DNA from: JAWPMT01 sp965229785
Lineage (GTDB): Bacteria > Bacteroidota > Bacteroidia > Cytophagales > Cyclobacteriaceae
Direction of reading: 5' to 3'
NCBI GenBank assembly: GCA_965229785.1
Contig: CBDDJS010000001.1
Coordinates: 4,712,001 to 4,776,000, forward strand
DNA: 64,000 nucleotides
Below are positions 41,845-51,209 of this stretch, piece by piece. Position numbers and translations under genes: made by a program. The notes beneath the pieces are model-generated. The model did no database searches and was not told the DNA's origin. It saw only the letters and a program-made list of their open reading frames with translations. Every line of letters starts with the position of its first letter. Within the stretch, counting starts at the first letter, position 1.

Positions 41845-42363
41845 ATGTCTGAAGTAGAATTTGGCACCGCGATACACAATTATGAAAAGCCACTTTTTGG
41901 CTTTGCCATGAAGCTCACTAAAGACGATAGTGATGCGAAGGATTTAATGCAGGAGACCTATGTGAAAGCTTATACCAACAAGGACAAGTTTCGCGAAGGG
42001 ACTAACCTCAATGCATGGCTGTTTACCATCATGAAAAACTCGTTCATCACACAATATCAGAAAACGAAGCGGAGACAGACTTATGTCGACAATTCTGAAG
42101 ATCTGCACCTATTAAATACGGCAACCTCTCATAATGAAGGGGCTCGAAACCTAAGCATGAATGAATTGGAGGCGCGCATCGATACGCTCGATGAAAAGCA
42201 CAGACATCCCTTTCTGATGTACATCAAAGGGTTTAAATATCAAGAAATAGCGGAAAAGCTAAACATACCACTAGGCACAGTGAAAAACAGGATTCATGTT
42301 GCACGTTATGAACTGCAGGAATACGTGATGAGGGTAAGAGGCGATCGATTCCACATGAATTGA
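41845..42363 (+). CDS. ECF-type RNA polymerase sigma factor
   Basis: A 172-residue sigma-70 family factor with only regions 2 and 4. Region 2 includes DSDAKDLMQETYVKAYTNKDKF and NLNAWLFTIMKNSFI; region 4 is FKYQEIAEKLNIPLGTVKNRIHVARYELQEYV. No anti-sigma gene adjoins it. Solitary ECF-like factors of this size in Bacteroidota direct stress or surface gene sets. It has a good consensus promoter and its own terminator. The ATG at 41845 is preferred to the TTG six bases earlier. Confidence 0.92.
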   Translation: MSEVEFGTAIHNYEKPLFGFAMKLTKDDSDAKDLMQETYVKAYTNKDKFREGTNLNAWLFTIMKNSFITQYQKTKRRQTYVDNSEDLHLLNTATSHNEGARNLSMNELEARIDTLDEKHRHPFLMYIKGFKYQEIAEKLNIPLGTVKNRIHVARYELQEYVMRVRGDRFHMN

Positions 42364-42402
42364 ATGAAATAGCTGAGCATTAGATTTGGTTAGGTTAGAA
42401 AG

Positions 42403-42431
42403 GCGATCATCATTAAGTGATCGCTTTTTTT
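42403..42431 (+). terminator. Terminator of the sigma-factor gene
   Basis: GCGATCA and TGATCGC form a perfect 7-base stem around an 8-base loop, followed by seven T. It lies 40 bases after the stop. Confidence 0.9.
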
Positions 42432-42456
42432 ATGAGAACGCTGATCCTTGGTTCCA

Positions 42457-42564
42457 TCATACAAAAAAAATTACGGCCAAAAGCTGCGCTTCTTCATTCA
42501 TGGCTTTAAGGTAATGTGGGTTTCTGGTATCAAAGAAAATGGAATCACTTGTCCTCAAGCGCAT
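42457..42564 (-). pseudogene. Remnant of a cupin-domain protein
   Basis: In the 358-base gap after the sigma factor, a minus-strand frame reads 35 residues containing LRTSDSIFFDTRNPHYLKAM and NEEAQLLAVIF. This fits the last strands of a cupin_2 domain of the XRE-cupin regulators (GDSIxFD...PHxxxN...LLxV). In the same frame upstream a stop interrupts the reading (FFKDRI, then TAA). The 13-base sequence TTGAAAAATACTG occurs twice just upstream (42581 and 42628). I read it as the eroded C-terminus of a lost regulator. The rest of the gap, apart from the terminator, shows nothing. Confidence 0.5.
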
Positions 42565-42721
42565 GACTTATATTCGATCCTTGAAAAATACTGATGCGTC
42601 AAAAGCAATTAGGTTATTCCGGGTTATTTGAAAAATACTGCATTAACTTATGCCCCGGATCATGTTGAGCGAACAACAGTTTGTCCAATTTTCCTCTATT
42701 CAATAACTCAAATTGCGACCT

Positions 42722-44074
42722 ATGAAAACCAGAAGAGATTTCATCAAACAAACGGTAGCGGTTTCGGCCGGATTCTCAGGATTATCCTTTTATCTACAGG
42801 GATGCAATTCACCTCGGGAGAAGGTTATGCAGGAAACCAATCAGTGGCTGGAATTACCAGAGGGGTTTAACGCTAAGATCATCTCGAAATGGGGCGATAA
42901 AATGGATGACGGATTTCTGGTACCCTCAAGGGCAGACGGGATGGCTGCCTTTAGCGTAGATGGAAAAGTGGTGATCATCAGAAACCATGAAAATAGTCAG
43001 GAACCTTCCGAATTTGGACCATTTGGAGAGGACATGGCATTGATGGAGAAATTAACTGCAGAGCAGTTTTTCGATTACGGCAATGGTAAAACACCAGGTT
43101 TAGGAGGCACTACCACCATGATCTTCAATGAGGATACGCAGCAAGTCGAAAAGCAATTTTTGAGTCTTATTGGTACCAATCGAAATTGTGCTGGCGGTCC
43201 GACTCCCTGGAATACCTGGATCACGTGCGAGGAAGATGTGACGCCAAAAGGAAGGTATTGTGAAACCTATCATGGATACAACTTTGAAATCCCCGCTAAT
43301 GGAAATGGACTCATACAACCCAGGCCGATCAAGGCCATGGGTAGATTCAATCACGAAGCGGTAGCCGTATCGCCTGCAACGGGTATTGTCTACCAAACAG
43401 AGGATCAGGGAGATAGCTTGATCTACCGGTACCTTCCTGAGGTTCCTGGTGACCTACACAAAGGAGGTATACTTCAGGCGTTGGCCATCAAAGGATCTCC
43501 TTCATTTGACACCCGTAACTGGGAAAGTAATCAACTAAAAGTCGGAGAAAGCCTTGAAGTAGAATGGATCACTATGAGCAACGTAGATCCGGAAGAAGAT
43601 GATTTGAGATTACGTGGTTTTGAGGCCGGAGCTACCGTCTTTGCCAGAGGAGAAGGTATGTGGTTTGGAAATGATGAAGTTTACTTCGCCTGTACCAGTG
43701 GCGGGGAAAATCGAACGGGTCAGGTATTCAAATACGAGCCGAGCCCTTATGAAGGACAATCTCAGGAAGCTGATCAGCCGGGGAAGCTCACCTTGTTTGC
43801 TGAGCCCAACGATAGAGAAATATTGAAGTACTGCGATAACCTGACCGTTTCCCCCTGGGGAGATGTTATCCTGGTAGAAGACACAGATGATGCTTACATG
43901 CGGGGTATCCGTCCTGACGGTCAGATCTACAACATTGGCCGAAATATCGGATCTGATTCGGAAATGGCCGGTGTTTGCTTCTCTCCTTCAGGAAAAAGTC
44001 TATTTGTCAATATTCAGGAACAAGGCTTGACATTTTCTATCACGGGCCCCTGGGATCAGCTGAGAAATACGTGA
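42722..44074 (+). CDS. PhoX-family (DUF839) phosphatase, Tat-exported
   Basis: A 450-residue protein with a twin-arginine signal (KTRRDFIKQTVAVSAG) and a possible lipobox at YLQGC. The mature protein is of the DUF839/PhoX beta-propeller type: SRADGMAAF, VIIRNHEN, GTNRNCAGGPTPWNTWITCEED, GRFNHEAVAV, YQTEDQGDSLIYRY and GVCFSPSGKSLFVNIQ follow the family, which binds Ca and Fe and releases phosphate from phosphoesters. The start at 42722 gives the correct Tat n-region. A TIGR03364-like oxidase gene follows 255 bases later on the same strand. Confidence 0.88.
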   Translation: MKTRRDFIKQTVAVSAGFSGLSFYLQGCNSPREKVMQETNQWLELPEGFNAKIISKWGDKMDDGFLVPSRADGMAAFSVDGKVVIIRNHENSQEPSEFGPFGEDMALMEKLTAEQFFDYGNGKTPGLGGTTTMIFNEDTQQVEKQFLSLIGTNRNCAGGPTPWNTWITCEEDVTPKGRYCETYHGYNFEIPANGNGLIQPRPIKAMGRFNHEAVAVSPATGIVYQTEDQGDSLIYRYLPEVPGDLHKGGILQALAIKGSPSFDTRNWESNQLKVGESLEVEWITMSNVDPEEDDLRLRGFEAGATVFARGEGMWFGNDEVYFACTSGGENRTGQVFKYEPSPYEGQSQEADQPGKLTLFAEPNDREILKYCDNLTVSPWGDVILVEDTDDAYMRGIRPDGQIYNIGRNIGSDSEMAGVCFSPSGKSLFVNIQEQGLTFSITGPWDQLRNT

Positions 44075-44329
44075 AATTATAGCTCCGACCTTCGCTGGTT
44101 ATCTAACCAATCCAGGGTACCTGAGGGGCTTTTGGGATAGACTTATTCTTCAGATAAGAAGAATCAGAATACCTTCAGGCATCAATTTTCCTTGTTCTGG
44201 CAGGAATCTTCTCGCTGGTTCTGAGCACTTTCCCGCTGAGTAAATGACAATTGCATGGCGTCAGTCAGATCATTATCATTACAATAGAGACATACCTGAC
44301 ATGCATAGTATTTACAAATTCAACCTCAA

Positions 44330-45502
44330 GTGAAAACTTTCGATATCGTCATCATTGGTGGTGGAGCTCTAGGAACATTCCATGCCTACCATGCCCTCCA
44401 AAAAGGCCTGAGTGTGGCTTTGTTGGAAAAAGACCAACAACCCCAATCCGCTACAGTCAGAAACTTTGGACAGGTGGTTCCTTCCGGGATGAATGCCAAA
44501 TGGCAAAGCTACGGCCGAAGGAGCCTTGAGACCTACAAAGAAATTCAGGCGCAGACCGATATCACTGTACGCAATAATGGCACGGTCTATCTCGCGTCTA
44601 ATGATGAGGAAGTACAATTGATCGAGGAACTGGCTGTCATTAATCAAGACAACCAATACCCTTCCGAGTTACTTACTGCGGACCAATGCCTGGATCGATA
44701 TGAAGGATTGAAAAAGGACTATGTGAAAGCAGGCTTGTTCTTTCCTGAGGAAGTCACGGTAGAGCCCCGAATGGCCGTTCATCGGATCAGAGCCTTTTTG
44801 ATAGAACAATTCCATCTGGCCTATTTCCCTAATCACCTGGCCATAGATGTTCACTCTCAAAATGGTAAAGCCACGGTCCGTTGTGCAAATGGCGCAACAT
44901 TCGAAGCGACCAAAGTGATCATTTGCTCAGGTAGTGAATTCAAGTTGCTCTATCCGGAAAAATTCCAGGCAAGTGAACTGGTAGGTGTCAAAATCCACAT
45001 GATGCAAACCGGGCCTCAACCCAGTCAATTCATCAAAGGGTCCATTCTCACAGGGTTATCTATTCGTCAATACGAAAGCTTTCACGAATGTCCCTCCTTC
45101 AAATCCATCAAAGCCAGAGAAAATCCCAATAGTCTGGACAAAGAATGGGGCATCCACATCTTGTTTAAGCAAGCAGTAGACGGCTCGGTGATCATCGGAG
45201 ATTCTCATCACTATGCCGATGCAAAAAATTTCGATGACCTGGGATTTGATGTGGAACAGGAGATCAATGCCTACATGCTAGCTCAGGCCAAGGAAATCTT
45301 TGATCTTCAAAACTGGAACATCCAGCGCTACTGGTTTGGCGTGTACAGCCAGTGCAAAGAAAGTGATATCTATTTGGAAGATGTAGATGATCACATACAC
45401 ATCGTGACTGGTATTGGAGGAAAAGGGATGACAGGAAGTGCCGGATTTGCAGAAGAAAACATGGACCGCATCATGGGATCTCTTGCGTTGTTATTACTGT
45501 GA
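44330..45502 (+). CDS. FAD-dependent amine oxidase, TIGR03364-like
   Basis: A 390-residue DAO-family flavoenzyme. FDIVIIGGGALGTFHAYHALQKG is the dinucleotide motif at the N-terminus and VTGIGGKGMTGSAGFAEENM the C-terminal flavin motif; RNFGQVVPSGMNAKW and EVTVEPRMAVHRIRAF are like the TIGR03364 group. That group has been proposed to oxidise an aminophosphonate because it is often near phosphonatase genes; here a PhoX phosphatase is upstream but no phosphonatase is in the window. A GTG serves as start. Confidence 0.83.
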   Translation: MKTFDIVIIGGGALGTFHAYHALQKGLSVALLEKDQQPQSATVRNFGQVVPSGMNAKWQSYGRRSLETYKEIQAQTDITVRNNGTVYLASNDEEVQLIEELAVINQDNQYPSELLTADQCLDRYEGLKKDYVKAGLFFPEEVTVEPRMAVHRIRAFLIEQFHLAYFPNHLAIDVHSQNGKATVRCANGATFEATKVIICSGSEFKLLYPEKFQASELVGVKIHMMQTGPQPSQFIKGSILTGLSIRQYESFHECPSFKSIKARENPNSLDKEWGIHILFKQAVDGSVIIGDSHHYADAKNFDDLGFDVEQEINAYMLAQAKEIFDLQNWNIQRYWFGVYSQCKESDIYLEDVDDHIHIVTGIGGKGMTGSAGFAEENMDRIMGSLALLLL

Positions 45503-45549
45503 AATGAAGGACTTCTACAGGAAGTCTGATTCATGACCGGCTAAGCTTT

Positions 45550-46284
45550 TTATTCTGCTTCTTTCTGTAAATAAGCTACTACATTGAAATGCTTATCTCT
45601 CTGAGCAAGTGTTAACGGAGTATCACCATTATCCATTTTCGTGTTCACTTCTGCACCATTTTCTACCAGTAGCCTGACTATCTCCAGGTTTCCTCTATGA
45701 GCAGCTGAATGTAATGCAGTAACATTCTGCATTTGAACGGCATTCACATTTACTCCGGCATTGATTAGCTTTTCGCACAATTGATAATTCTCTTTGGCCA
45801 CTGCGGAATGAAGTGCATTGACTTTGGAAGGGTTGGTCGCTTGCAAATTAGGGTCTGCACCATTTTCAAGCAGGAAAATAGCAATGGCTGAGTGTTCAAA
45901 AAATACGGCTAACGAAAGAGGCGTAAACCCATCTTCGGAATGTTGGTTGGATAACGAACTAATTTCCGAATCAGAATAATCTTGCAACCTGGCCAATTTG
46001 CCAGCCACAATGGCCTCGTGGAATGAAAAAGCCGGTTTCAGGTCAATGGCTTTTTCAAAAGCAGCAGTAAGTCCACTGTAAGCCAGTAGCATAAATCCTG
46101 AACTTCCGTTCTCATCCCGCATTTCCAGAACAGATGGATTCGCTTCAACGAATTTTACTATTTTGACTGTATCCTTATGCTGAATAAGGGTTTGTAATGA
46201 ATCAATCATATCATTTGCACTAAGTGAAAAGGAAAATAAAAAGCAAGCAGTGGTTAATAGAATAGTTTTCACCTTTTTCTTCAA
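45550..46284 (-). CDS. Secreted ankyrin-repeat protein
   Basis: A 244-residue exported protein (signal peptide ending in SFSLSAN) with about five ankyrin repeats. The last three are regular: NALHSAVAKENYQLCEKLINAGVNVNA, TALHSAAHRGNLEIVRLLVENGAEVNT and DGDTPLTLAQRDKHFNVVAYL. It should bind another protein in the periplasm; the partner is unknown. It lies 29 bases downstream of the AraC gene on the same strand. Confidence 0.88.
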   Translation of the reverse strand: MKKKVKTILLTTACFLFSFSLSANDMIDSLQTLIQHKDTVKIVKFVEANPSVLEMRDENGSSGFMLLAYSGLTAAFEKAIDLKPAFSFHEAIVAGKLARLQDYSDSEISSLSNQHSEDGFTPLSLAVFFEHSAIAIFLLENGADPNLQATNPSKVNALHSAVAKENYQLCEKLINAGVNVNAVQMQNVTALHSAAHRGNLEIVRLLVENGAEVNTKMDNGDTPLTLAQRDKHFNVVAYLQKEAE

Positions 46285-46313
46285 AGAAAGGAGACTTTCT
46301 CCCTGAGGAGTTC

Positions 46314-47147
46314 CTATATATCACCCAATTTATAGCGTGAAGGAGATGCTCCCATGAGTGATTTGAAGTAATGACTGAAATTGCTCATGCTTGAGTAGCC
46401 TACCTCCATCGCAATTTCTGAAATCGGTTTGTCAGATGTCTTCATTTGTCGGGCGGCTTCCTGTATTCTCAAGATGGACATATACTTAAATGGGCTCAGT
46501 CCAAATACCTGTTTGAAACACCTCAGTAGATGGTTTTCTGAAAGCGCCGCTATCATTGCGATTTCTGAAAGGCTCAGGTTTTCGGCATAGTTATGCTCTA
46601 TGAAGTCTTTGGCACAATGTAATCGCTGGTAGATCTCAACTCTGGTTGACTTTTTCTTTAAAGTCAGCTTATCAACTTCCAGTAGTGAACCTTCATTTTG
46701 CAAAATTACTGCGTTCAACAGTTGATGATAAAATTCGTCATGTTCTAGGATTGAATCCGATTTGTCAAGTTGATTTTTACCATTCAACAACATACGAGAC
46801 AATACGCCTTCGTGCCGGTATTTTCTTTCCAGGAAATACGCATCGCTCTTTCTACCGGGGTTGAAGTCGAGTAGTTGCCTATCTGTTGAAGCATGTTCCG
46901 CAATGACCTTTGAGACAAATGCAGGTGAGAAAAACACACAGAAAGACTCTGTTTCGTTTTCCGTGTCTATGGTCAAATCATAGTTAGTACATTCATTCAG
47001 AATCAGAAAACTATCCTGATCAACCTGATACGCTTTGTGCCCCACATTATAATTAGCAGAACCATGGTAAAACGACTTCACTGACAGAAAACATTCTCCC
47101 GACCATTGATATTGCTTTGCATGCTGATGAATAATGAAGTTCTCCAT
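46314..47147 (-). CDS. AraC-family transcriptional regulator
   Basis: A 277-residue regulator. The N-terminal 150 residues resemble a cupin-like sensing domain (NVGHKAYQVDQDSFLILNE). The C-terminal 100 form the double helix-turn-helix: LSLSEIAMIAALSENHLLRCFKQVFGLSPFKYMSILRIQEA and PISEIAMEVGYSSMSNFSHYFKSLMGASPSRY. The likely targets are its own operon with the ankyrin gene. The inducer is unknown. Confidence 0.92.
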   Translation of the reverse strand: MENFIIHQHAKQYQWSGECFLSVKSFYHGSANYNVGHKAYQVDQDSFLILNECTNYDLTIDTENETESFCVFFSPAFVSKVIAEHASTDRQLLDFNPGRKSDAYFLERKYRHEGVLSRMLLNGKNQLDKSDSILEHDEFYHQLLNAVILQNEGSLLEVDKLTLKKKSTRVEIYQRLHCAKDFIEHNYAENLSLSEIAMIAALSENHLLRCFKQVFGLSPFKYMSILRIQEAARQMKTSDKPISEIAMEVGYSSMSNFSHYFKSLMGASPSRYKLGDI

Positions 47148-47299
47148 TAACGGGTAATAGCGTTGAAATCAAAGGATAATTGATTTAGATCAGATCGTAA
47201 TCTTTTAAATACTTCTAAGCTTTTTGCGAAACACAAGATAGCAGGAAGAGGAAACATTCGCTGTTGTGAATGGGCGTTTTTCCCAAATTTCAACAAAGT

Positions 47300-47472
47300 T
47301 TAGAACCTATCAATATCGTAGGATCTAATAACATCAAAGCCAAGACGACCTTGCTCTTCTGGTCCTAGCGTCTCAAACCAACAGTCTTTCAGTCAGTTGC
47401 ATCCTGGAGAATTTCAATTATTTCACGTAAGCAGGATAAATGAGTAACACATCCAGATAACCCATACTCCAT
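47300..47472 (-). CDS. Candidate small coupled ORF, probably frameshifted
   Basis: In the 327-base gap before the AraC gene, an ATG two bases after the metallophosphoesterase stop opens 27 codons (MEYGLSGCVTHLSCL..., stop 47389-47391). Overlapping its end, another frame reads KDCWFETLGPEEQGRL and continues to a stop at 47300-47302, together about 57 residues if one base slip is allowed. The spacing suggests translation coupled to the upstream gene. It could be one small gene with a sequencing or real frameshift, or a chance frame. The rest of the gap shows nothing. Confidence 0.3.
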
Positions 47473-47474
47473 GC

Positions 47475-49049
47475 TTATTCCAGCACAAACTTCCTTGTTT
47501 CAGACCAATCGCTCCAGACCAGCCCTTTGGTGCGGTATCGCACCCGCCAATAATAGGTAGTTTTCTTTTTCAAATTGATTTGATGTTGGGTCAGGTCAAT
47601 CCCCTCATTCAAATCCTCGCCGCCGTACCAATCTTCATGGTGGACCCACACATCTATGTCGGGGTTAGCAAAATGGTAGGTTCGGGCCACCTGCCATTGG
47701 GTAGACCCATGTTCAGCATTATCTGATGATTTAAAGGAAGCTGCCGATAAAAGGATCTCTTTCGTAGACAATTTAGCCTCCTGTTTAGGATTGATCGTGA
47801 CTGGGGTCTCAGGTTTGGTGTTGTATCGTTTTACGGTGATCGCATCTGTCACTTCATTGTCATTAGGATTCGAGACATCACCTCTGCTCACACGAACCAG
47901 TTCAAACCTGGGATCAGCACCGTTGGAAACTTCCACCAGCACAAACCCATAGTCGCTGTGGCTCTTGGAAAACTCATCGTAGTTGGTCTGAGCGTATTCG
48001 CCCCAGCCGTCAATTCTACCACCCGCCGTAGCCACATTTACCCATAGGTGCATGTGATCTCGAGATTGTCCACGGGAATAACCATGCGTATGTCCATAGA
48101 AATGGATACTGGGCTTACCGGTTCGAGTGGAGAACTTCTCCAATTGAGAAATGACCTCACCCGTATAATCCCTTTCTCCATCGATCCATAATTCCGACTT
48201 GTGCGGATGATGTAATTGTGCAAAGACAAAGTCCAGGTCGTCGTTTTGCGCAGCATCCTTGAGGACCTCTTCCAGCCAGTCCAACTGTACCTGGATGCGA
48301 TAGTTGTCGTTGGAATTCAATCCTATGATGCGCACATTGCCATAGTCCTTGTAATACCAGTGCTCCATGTATCCGGGAGAACCATTATCGGGCAGATGAA
48401 AATAATTGAAATAGAAATCGCTGTTACGTTCGTGATTCCCCAGTACCGGGTACAAGGGAACATAGCTTAATAACTCTTGGGATTGCCGAAAGAAATCGTT
48501 GGTCCAATCCGTGTAGACATCTCCCTCTTTGGTCAAATCACCGGGAATCAAAACAGCCGCCAGGTCTTTCGAAAGGTCTTTTTCTTCGTTTCCGCCTTTT
48601 AGGAAGGGCAAAACGCCTTCTTCCACGATCTCCTTGAATTGATTGGGTCGCTCATCATCTCGCTGCATATCGCTCATGGCGAGCAGCTTGAAAGTCACTT
48701 CATCGGCGGGTAAAGGTGGCGTGGTAAAATGATAAATTTCAGATTTGGCACCACCGGTACTGACCTGATAATAATATCTGGTGGATGGTTTGAGATTCTC
48801 TAAAGGCGCCCGATGGATTTGTGAAGGTCGCTGGTTAACGATGGAGAAGATTCTTTCGGATTGATTAGCGAGTGCTTTGGTAGTACCCCATCGCAAGCTG
48901 CACTCACCTCCTTCTGTGGTTTCCCACATGATTTGAATGCTTGTTGGTGTCGCATCCTGCAAATAAGGACCCACAACCATCTTTTGCCCGAAAGTAAAAC
49001 TCGGAATCATCACAAGGGAAAAATACAAATACCGAGTAAAAGGGTTCAT
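47475..49049 (-). CDS. Secreted metallophosphoesterase with Fn3-like N-terminal domain
   Basis: A 524-residue exported phosphoesterase in the purple-acid-phosphatase architecture: signal peptide (SLVMIPSFTFGQ), an Fn3-like domain (about 25-110), and the catalytic domain with LLAMSDMQ, IPGDLTKEGD, LGNHERN, LHHPH and YGHTHGYSRG. The Tyr of the GDxxY motif of true purple enzymes is not present, so a different metal site is likely. A C-terminal Fn3-like domain (about 420-524) follows. The start at 49049 is used. Confidence 0.9.
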   Translation of the reverse strand: MNPFTRYLYFSLVMIPSFTFGQKMVVGPYLQDATPTSIQIMWETTEGGECSLRWGTTKALANQSERIFSIVNQRPSQIHRAPLENLKPSTRYYYQVSTGGAKSEIYHFTTPPLPADEVTFKLLAMSDMQRDDERPNQFKEIVEEGVLPFLKGGNEEKDLSKDLAAVLIPGDLTKEGDVYTDWTNDFFRQSQELLSYVPLYPVLGNHERNSDFYFNYFHLPDNGSPGYMEHWYYKDYGNVRIIGLNSNDNYRIQVQLDWLEEVLKDAAQNDDLDFVFAQLHHPHKSELWIDGERDYTGEVISQLEKFSTRTGKPSIHFYGHTHGYSRGQSRDHMHLWVNVATAGGRIDGWGEYAQTNYDEFSKSHSDYGFVLVEVSNGADPRFELVRVSRGDVSNPNDNEVTDAITVKRYNTKPETPVTINPKQEAKLSTKEILLSAASFKSSDNAEHGSTQWQVARTYHFANPDIDVWVHHEDWYGGEDLNEGIDLTQHQINLKKKTTYYWRVRYRTKGLVWSDWSETRKFVLE

Positions 49050-49228
49050 GATTGTGAGGTTTAGGTCCACTCAAAAGTAGGGCTATCCACAACCGAAAGT
49101 ACGCCTTAAACTTTACTTAATTTTTAAGCATCGAAGAACTGATCGTTTTGTCTATTCACTTTTCTTTTGGTGATTAGCAACGGTGAATGGTATTTTCCCC
49201 CGTAAATGGATCCTTCTATTTCTGTATG

Positions 49229-50176
49229 TCATTCCGTTTTATTAACGAGCCACTCCAGCAAAGCTCGATCAAATAATTCTGGTTGCTCCAATGGGGGTGT
49301 ATGTCCGCTTTTTTCAAAGACGCGAACAGTCAGATCCTGAAACAAAGGTCGGATAGGGTCCCACATCGAAGGTGGGCCTACCAAATAGTCGTAACGACCC
49401 AACGCGAGAAAAACAGGTTTTTTAAAGTCGGTGAGACCTTGAGTGATATCAATTTCCCTAAAGACGTGGCCCCACATGTAGCCAAACATTTCTGCATTGA
49501 TCGTTACACCTTCCCACAGAGGCGTAGAATCAAAATGTGGATCATACCAGGCCATGGGTCCGTTGCGGACATACGTCTGGATAAATACCTCGCCAGGAGT
49601 CAGCTCAGCGAGCATTTCATTAGTTATCCGAAGCTTATTGTCTTCCAGCGCCCGTTGGCGGACCGGATCTACAGATTCGTGCCATTTCTGTTCGATCAAT
49701 CGCTCTGTCTCATCTCCCAGATCCGGGGAAATACAAATCATCACCACGTGAGTAACATTTTGAGGGTATTTTTTGGCGTATTCAAGTGCCATATAGGAAT
49801 GCCCAGAATGACCTATGATCATGACTTTGCCCAATTGAAGTTGCGCACGTGCCTTCTCAATGTCATCGAGGATCTTATCCAGTGAATAATCCTGAATACT
49901 GCCGTGATCCGGGGCCGGAACGAATCCACGGTGATCAAGAAAGGTCAATCTTAATTGTTTCCTCAAATGCTTTGAAAAGACACGATCGTAATATTTGGCA
50001 CTTCCTATAACGATAGCAGATCTTCCTTCACCTTCTATGATATAATTAAGATCGAACGCATCAACTTTCAAAGTACCCGTTTCAATATCATTCTGTCCAA
50101 ATGCAGTTTGTTGAACTAACATGCAGAGAGTTACAAACCAGCAAATGGCGTCCCATCGCAATGGTGATTTTTTCAT
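49229..50176 (-). CDS. Secreted alpha/beta hydrolase
   Basis: A 315-residue hydrolase with a signal peptide (MLVQQTAFGQ end). The nucleophile elbow is IIGHSGHSYMALEYA, DHRGFV gives the oxyanion region, LALGRYDYLVGP the acid and KSGHTPPLEQPELF the catalytic His. The arrangement resembles proline iminopeptidases and other small-ester or peptide hydrolases, but the substrate is not evident. No operon link is clear; an intergenic gap of about 78 bases separates it from the propeller gene upstream. Confidence 0.88.
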   Translation of the reverse strand: MKKSPLRWDAICWFVTLCMLVQQTAFGQNDIETGTLKVDAFDLNYIIEGEGRSAIVIGSAKYYDRVFSKHLRKQLRLTFLDHRGFVPAPDHGSIQDYSLDKILDDIEKARAQLQLGKVMIIGHSGHSYMALEYAKKYPQNVTHVVMICISPDLGDETERLIEQKWHESVDPVRQRALEDNKLRITNEMLAELTPGEVFIQTYVRNGPMAWYDPHFDSTPLWEGVTINAEMFGYMWGHVFREIDITQGLTDFKKPVFLALGRYDYLVGPPSMWDPIRPLFQDLTVRVFEKSGHTPPLEQPELFDRALLEWLVNKTE

Positions 50177-50254
50177 TTCCAGTTCATTTTAAGCAGGCAA
50201 TAAATCACCTACTGTCAAGTATAGAAAAATAATGAAGTACACCTAATACCACAA

Positions 50255-51085
50255 CTACCTGGTCAATCGAGTGCCTTTATCTCCATTGACATCCATCAAA
50301 AATGCCGGATAATGTCCATCCACTTCGGCGAAATAGACCAATTGATCTCCAGAAGGTGACCATCTGGGACCGTGCTCATCGTAAGGAGTATTTGTTAATT
50401 GGGTGAGCTGGCCTGAAATGAGGTTCAGAAGCCAGATATCCAGGTTCCCAGATCGTTTATTGGTAAAAGCAATGGTATTTCCATCTGGAGACGGATCTGA
50501 AAAATAAATCTTATGCACACTTTTGAATAATTCGGAAATCCTACCCGAAGTTGGGTCGAATCGGATTAATGTACTTCCTTCTTTCATCAAATGAGTAGTC
50601 AATATATCGCCATTTGAGAAAAAGGACGGAGCACCAACTGTCATTCCTTCAAGGAAGGAATTGAGCTTTTTCTTTTTATAATCATAAAGGTAGAGGGTCG
50701 ATTGACTGGATCCGTATTCAGCATGAAAAGCTAACATTTTCCCATCGTGCGACCATATTGGATGAAAAGCTCGTCGACCTTGAGGAAGGCCTTCTGTCAC
50801 ATGTATCCTTTCATTTCCAGAGGTTTTTGTAATGGCGATGGCAGATTTACCTTCCCATTTCATCCTGACCGCATAGGTTCCAGGTTCAACTGGATTTGGT
50901 GCAGGCTGGCTTCCCTTCAGCAATTCTTTTCTGGTATCTGACGCAAGGTGATGTAGCCATACGGTTCCGGACCGATCGTAATAAATCACTTCCTCGGCAT
51001 TTGCCCACTTCACATGTAATCCTGACTGCCCTCTGGAATCAAAAACATATACCATCAGCACTATTATTAGGAGATACCGCTTCAT
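50255..51085 (-). CDS. Secreted TolB-like beta-propeller protein
   Basis: A 276-residue exported protein (MKRYLLIIVLMVYVFDSRGQ) made of PD40/WD40-like blades: FHPIWSHDGKMLAFHAEYG, YFSDPSPDGNTIAFTNKRSGNLDIWLL and HGPRWSPSGDQLVYFAEVDG. Such propellers bind proteins or peptides in the periplasm; no catalytic domain follows. A start at 51085 fits the signal peptide better than the upstream 51106. Confidence 0.88.
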   Translation of the reverse strand: MKRYLLIIVLMVYVFDSRGQSGLHVKWANAEEVIYYDRSGTVWLHHLASDTRKELLKGSQPAPNPVEPGTYAVRMKWEGKSAIAITKTSGNERIHVTEGLPQGRRAFHPIWSHDGKMLAFHAEYGSSQSTLYLYDYKKKKLNSFLEGMTVGAPSFFSNGDILTTHLMKEGSTLIRFDPTSGRISELFKSVHKIYFSDPSPDGNTIAFTNKRSGNLDIWLLNLISGQLTQLTNTPYDEHGPRWSPSGDQLVYFAEVDGHYPAFLMDVNGDKGTRLTR

Positions 51086-51169
51086 CGTCACGTTGAAATT
51101 GATCACACGTTCAATGTTACGACCAGCTTCGGCCCAGGATCAATGAAGCATGATCAACTGCTAAAAAAG

Positions 51170-51186
51170 TGACTAATCGTTAGTCA
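51170..51186. promoter_or_regulatory. 7-3-7 dyad upstream of the propeller gene
   Basis: TGACTAA-TCG-TTAGTCA is a perfect inverted repeat 85 bases upstream of the propeller gene start. It may be an operator or an early hairpin; no known factor is assigned. Confidence 0.3.
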
Positions 51187-51209
51187 GTGGTCAGCTTAAT
51201 TCAGGGAGG

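Noticed and set aside
44177..44244. Hydrophobic fragment (SIFLVLAGIFSLVLSTFPLSK) in the gap after phoX.
   Set aside because: No start codon or family pattern; a short hydrophobic frame of this size is easily due to chance.
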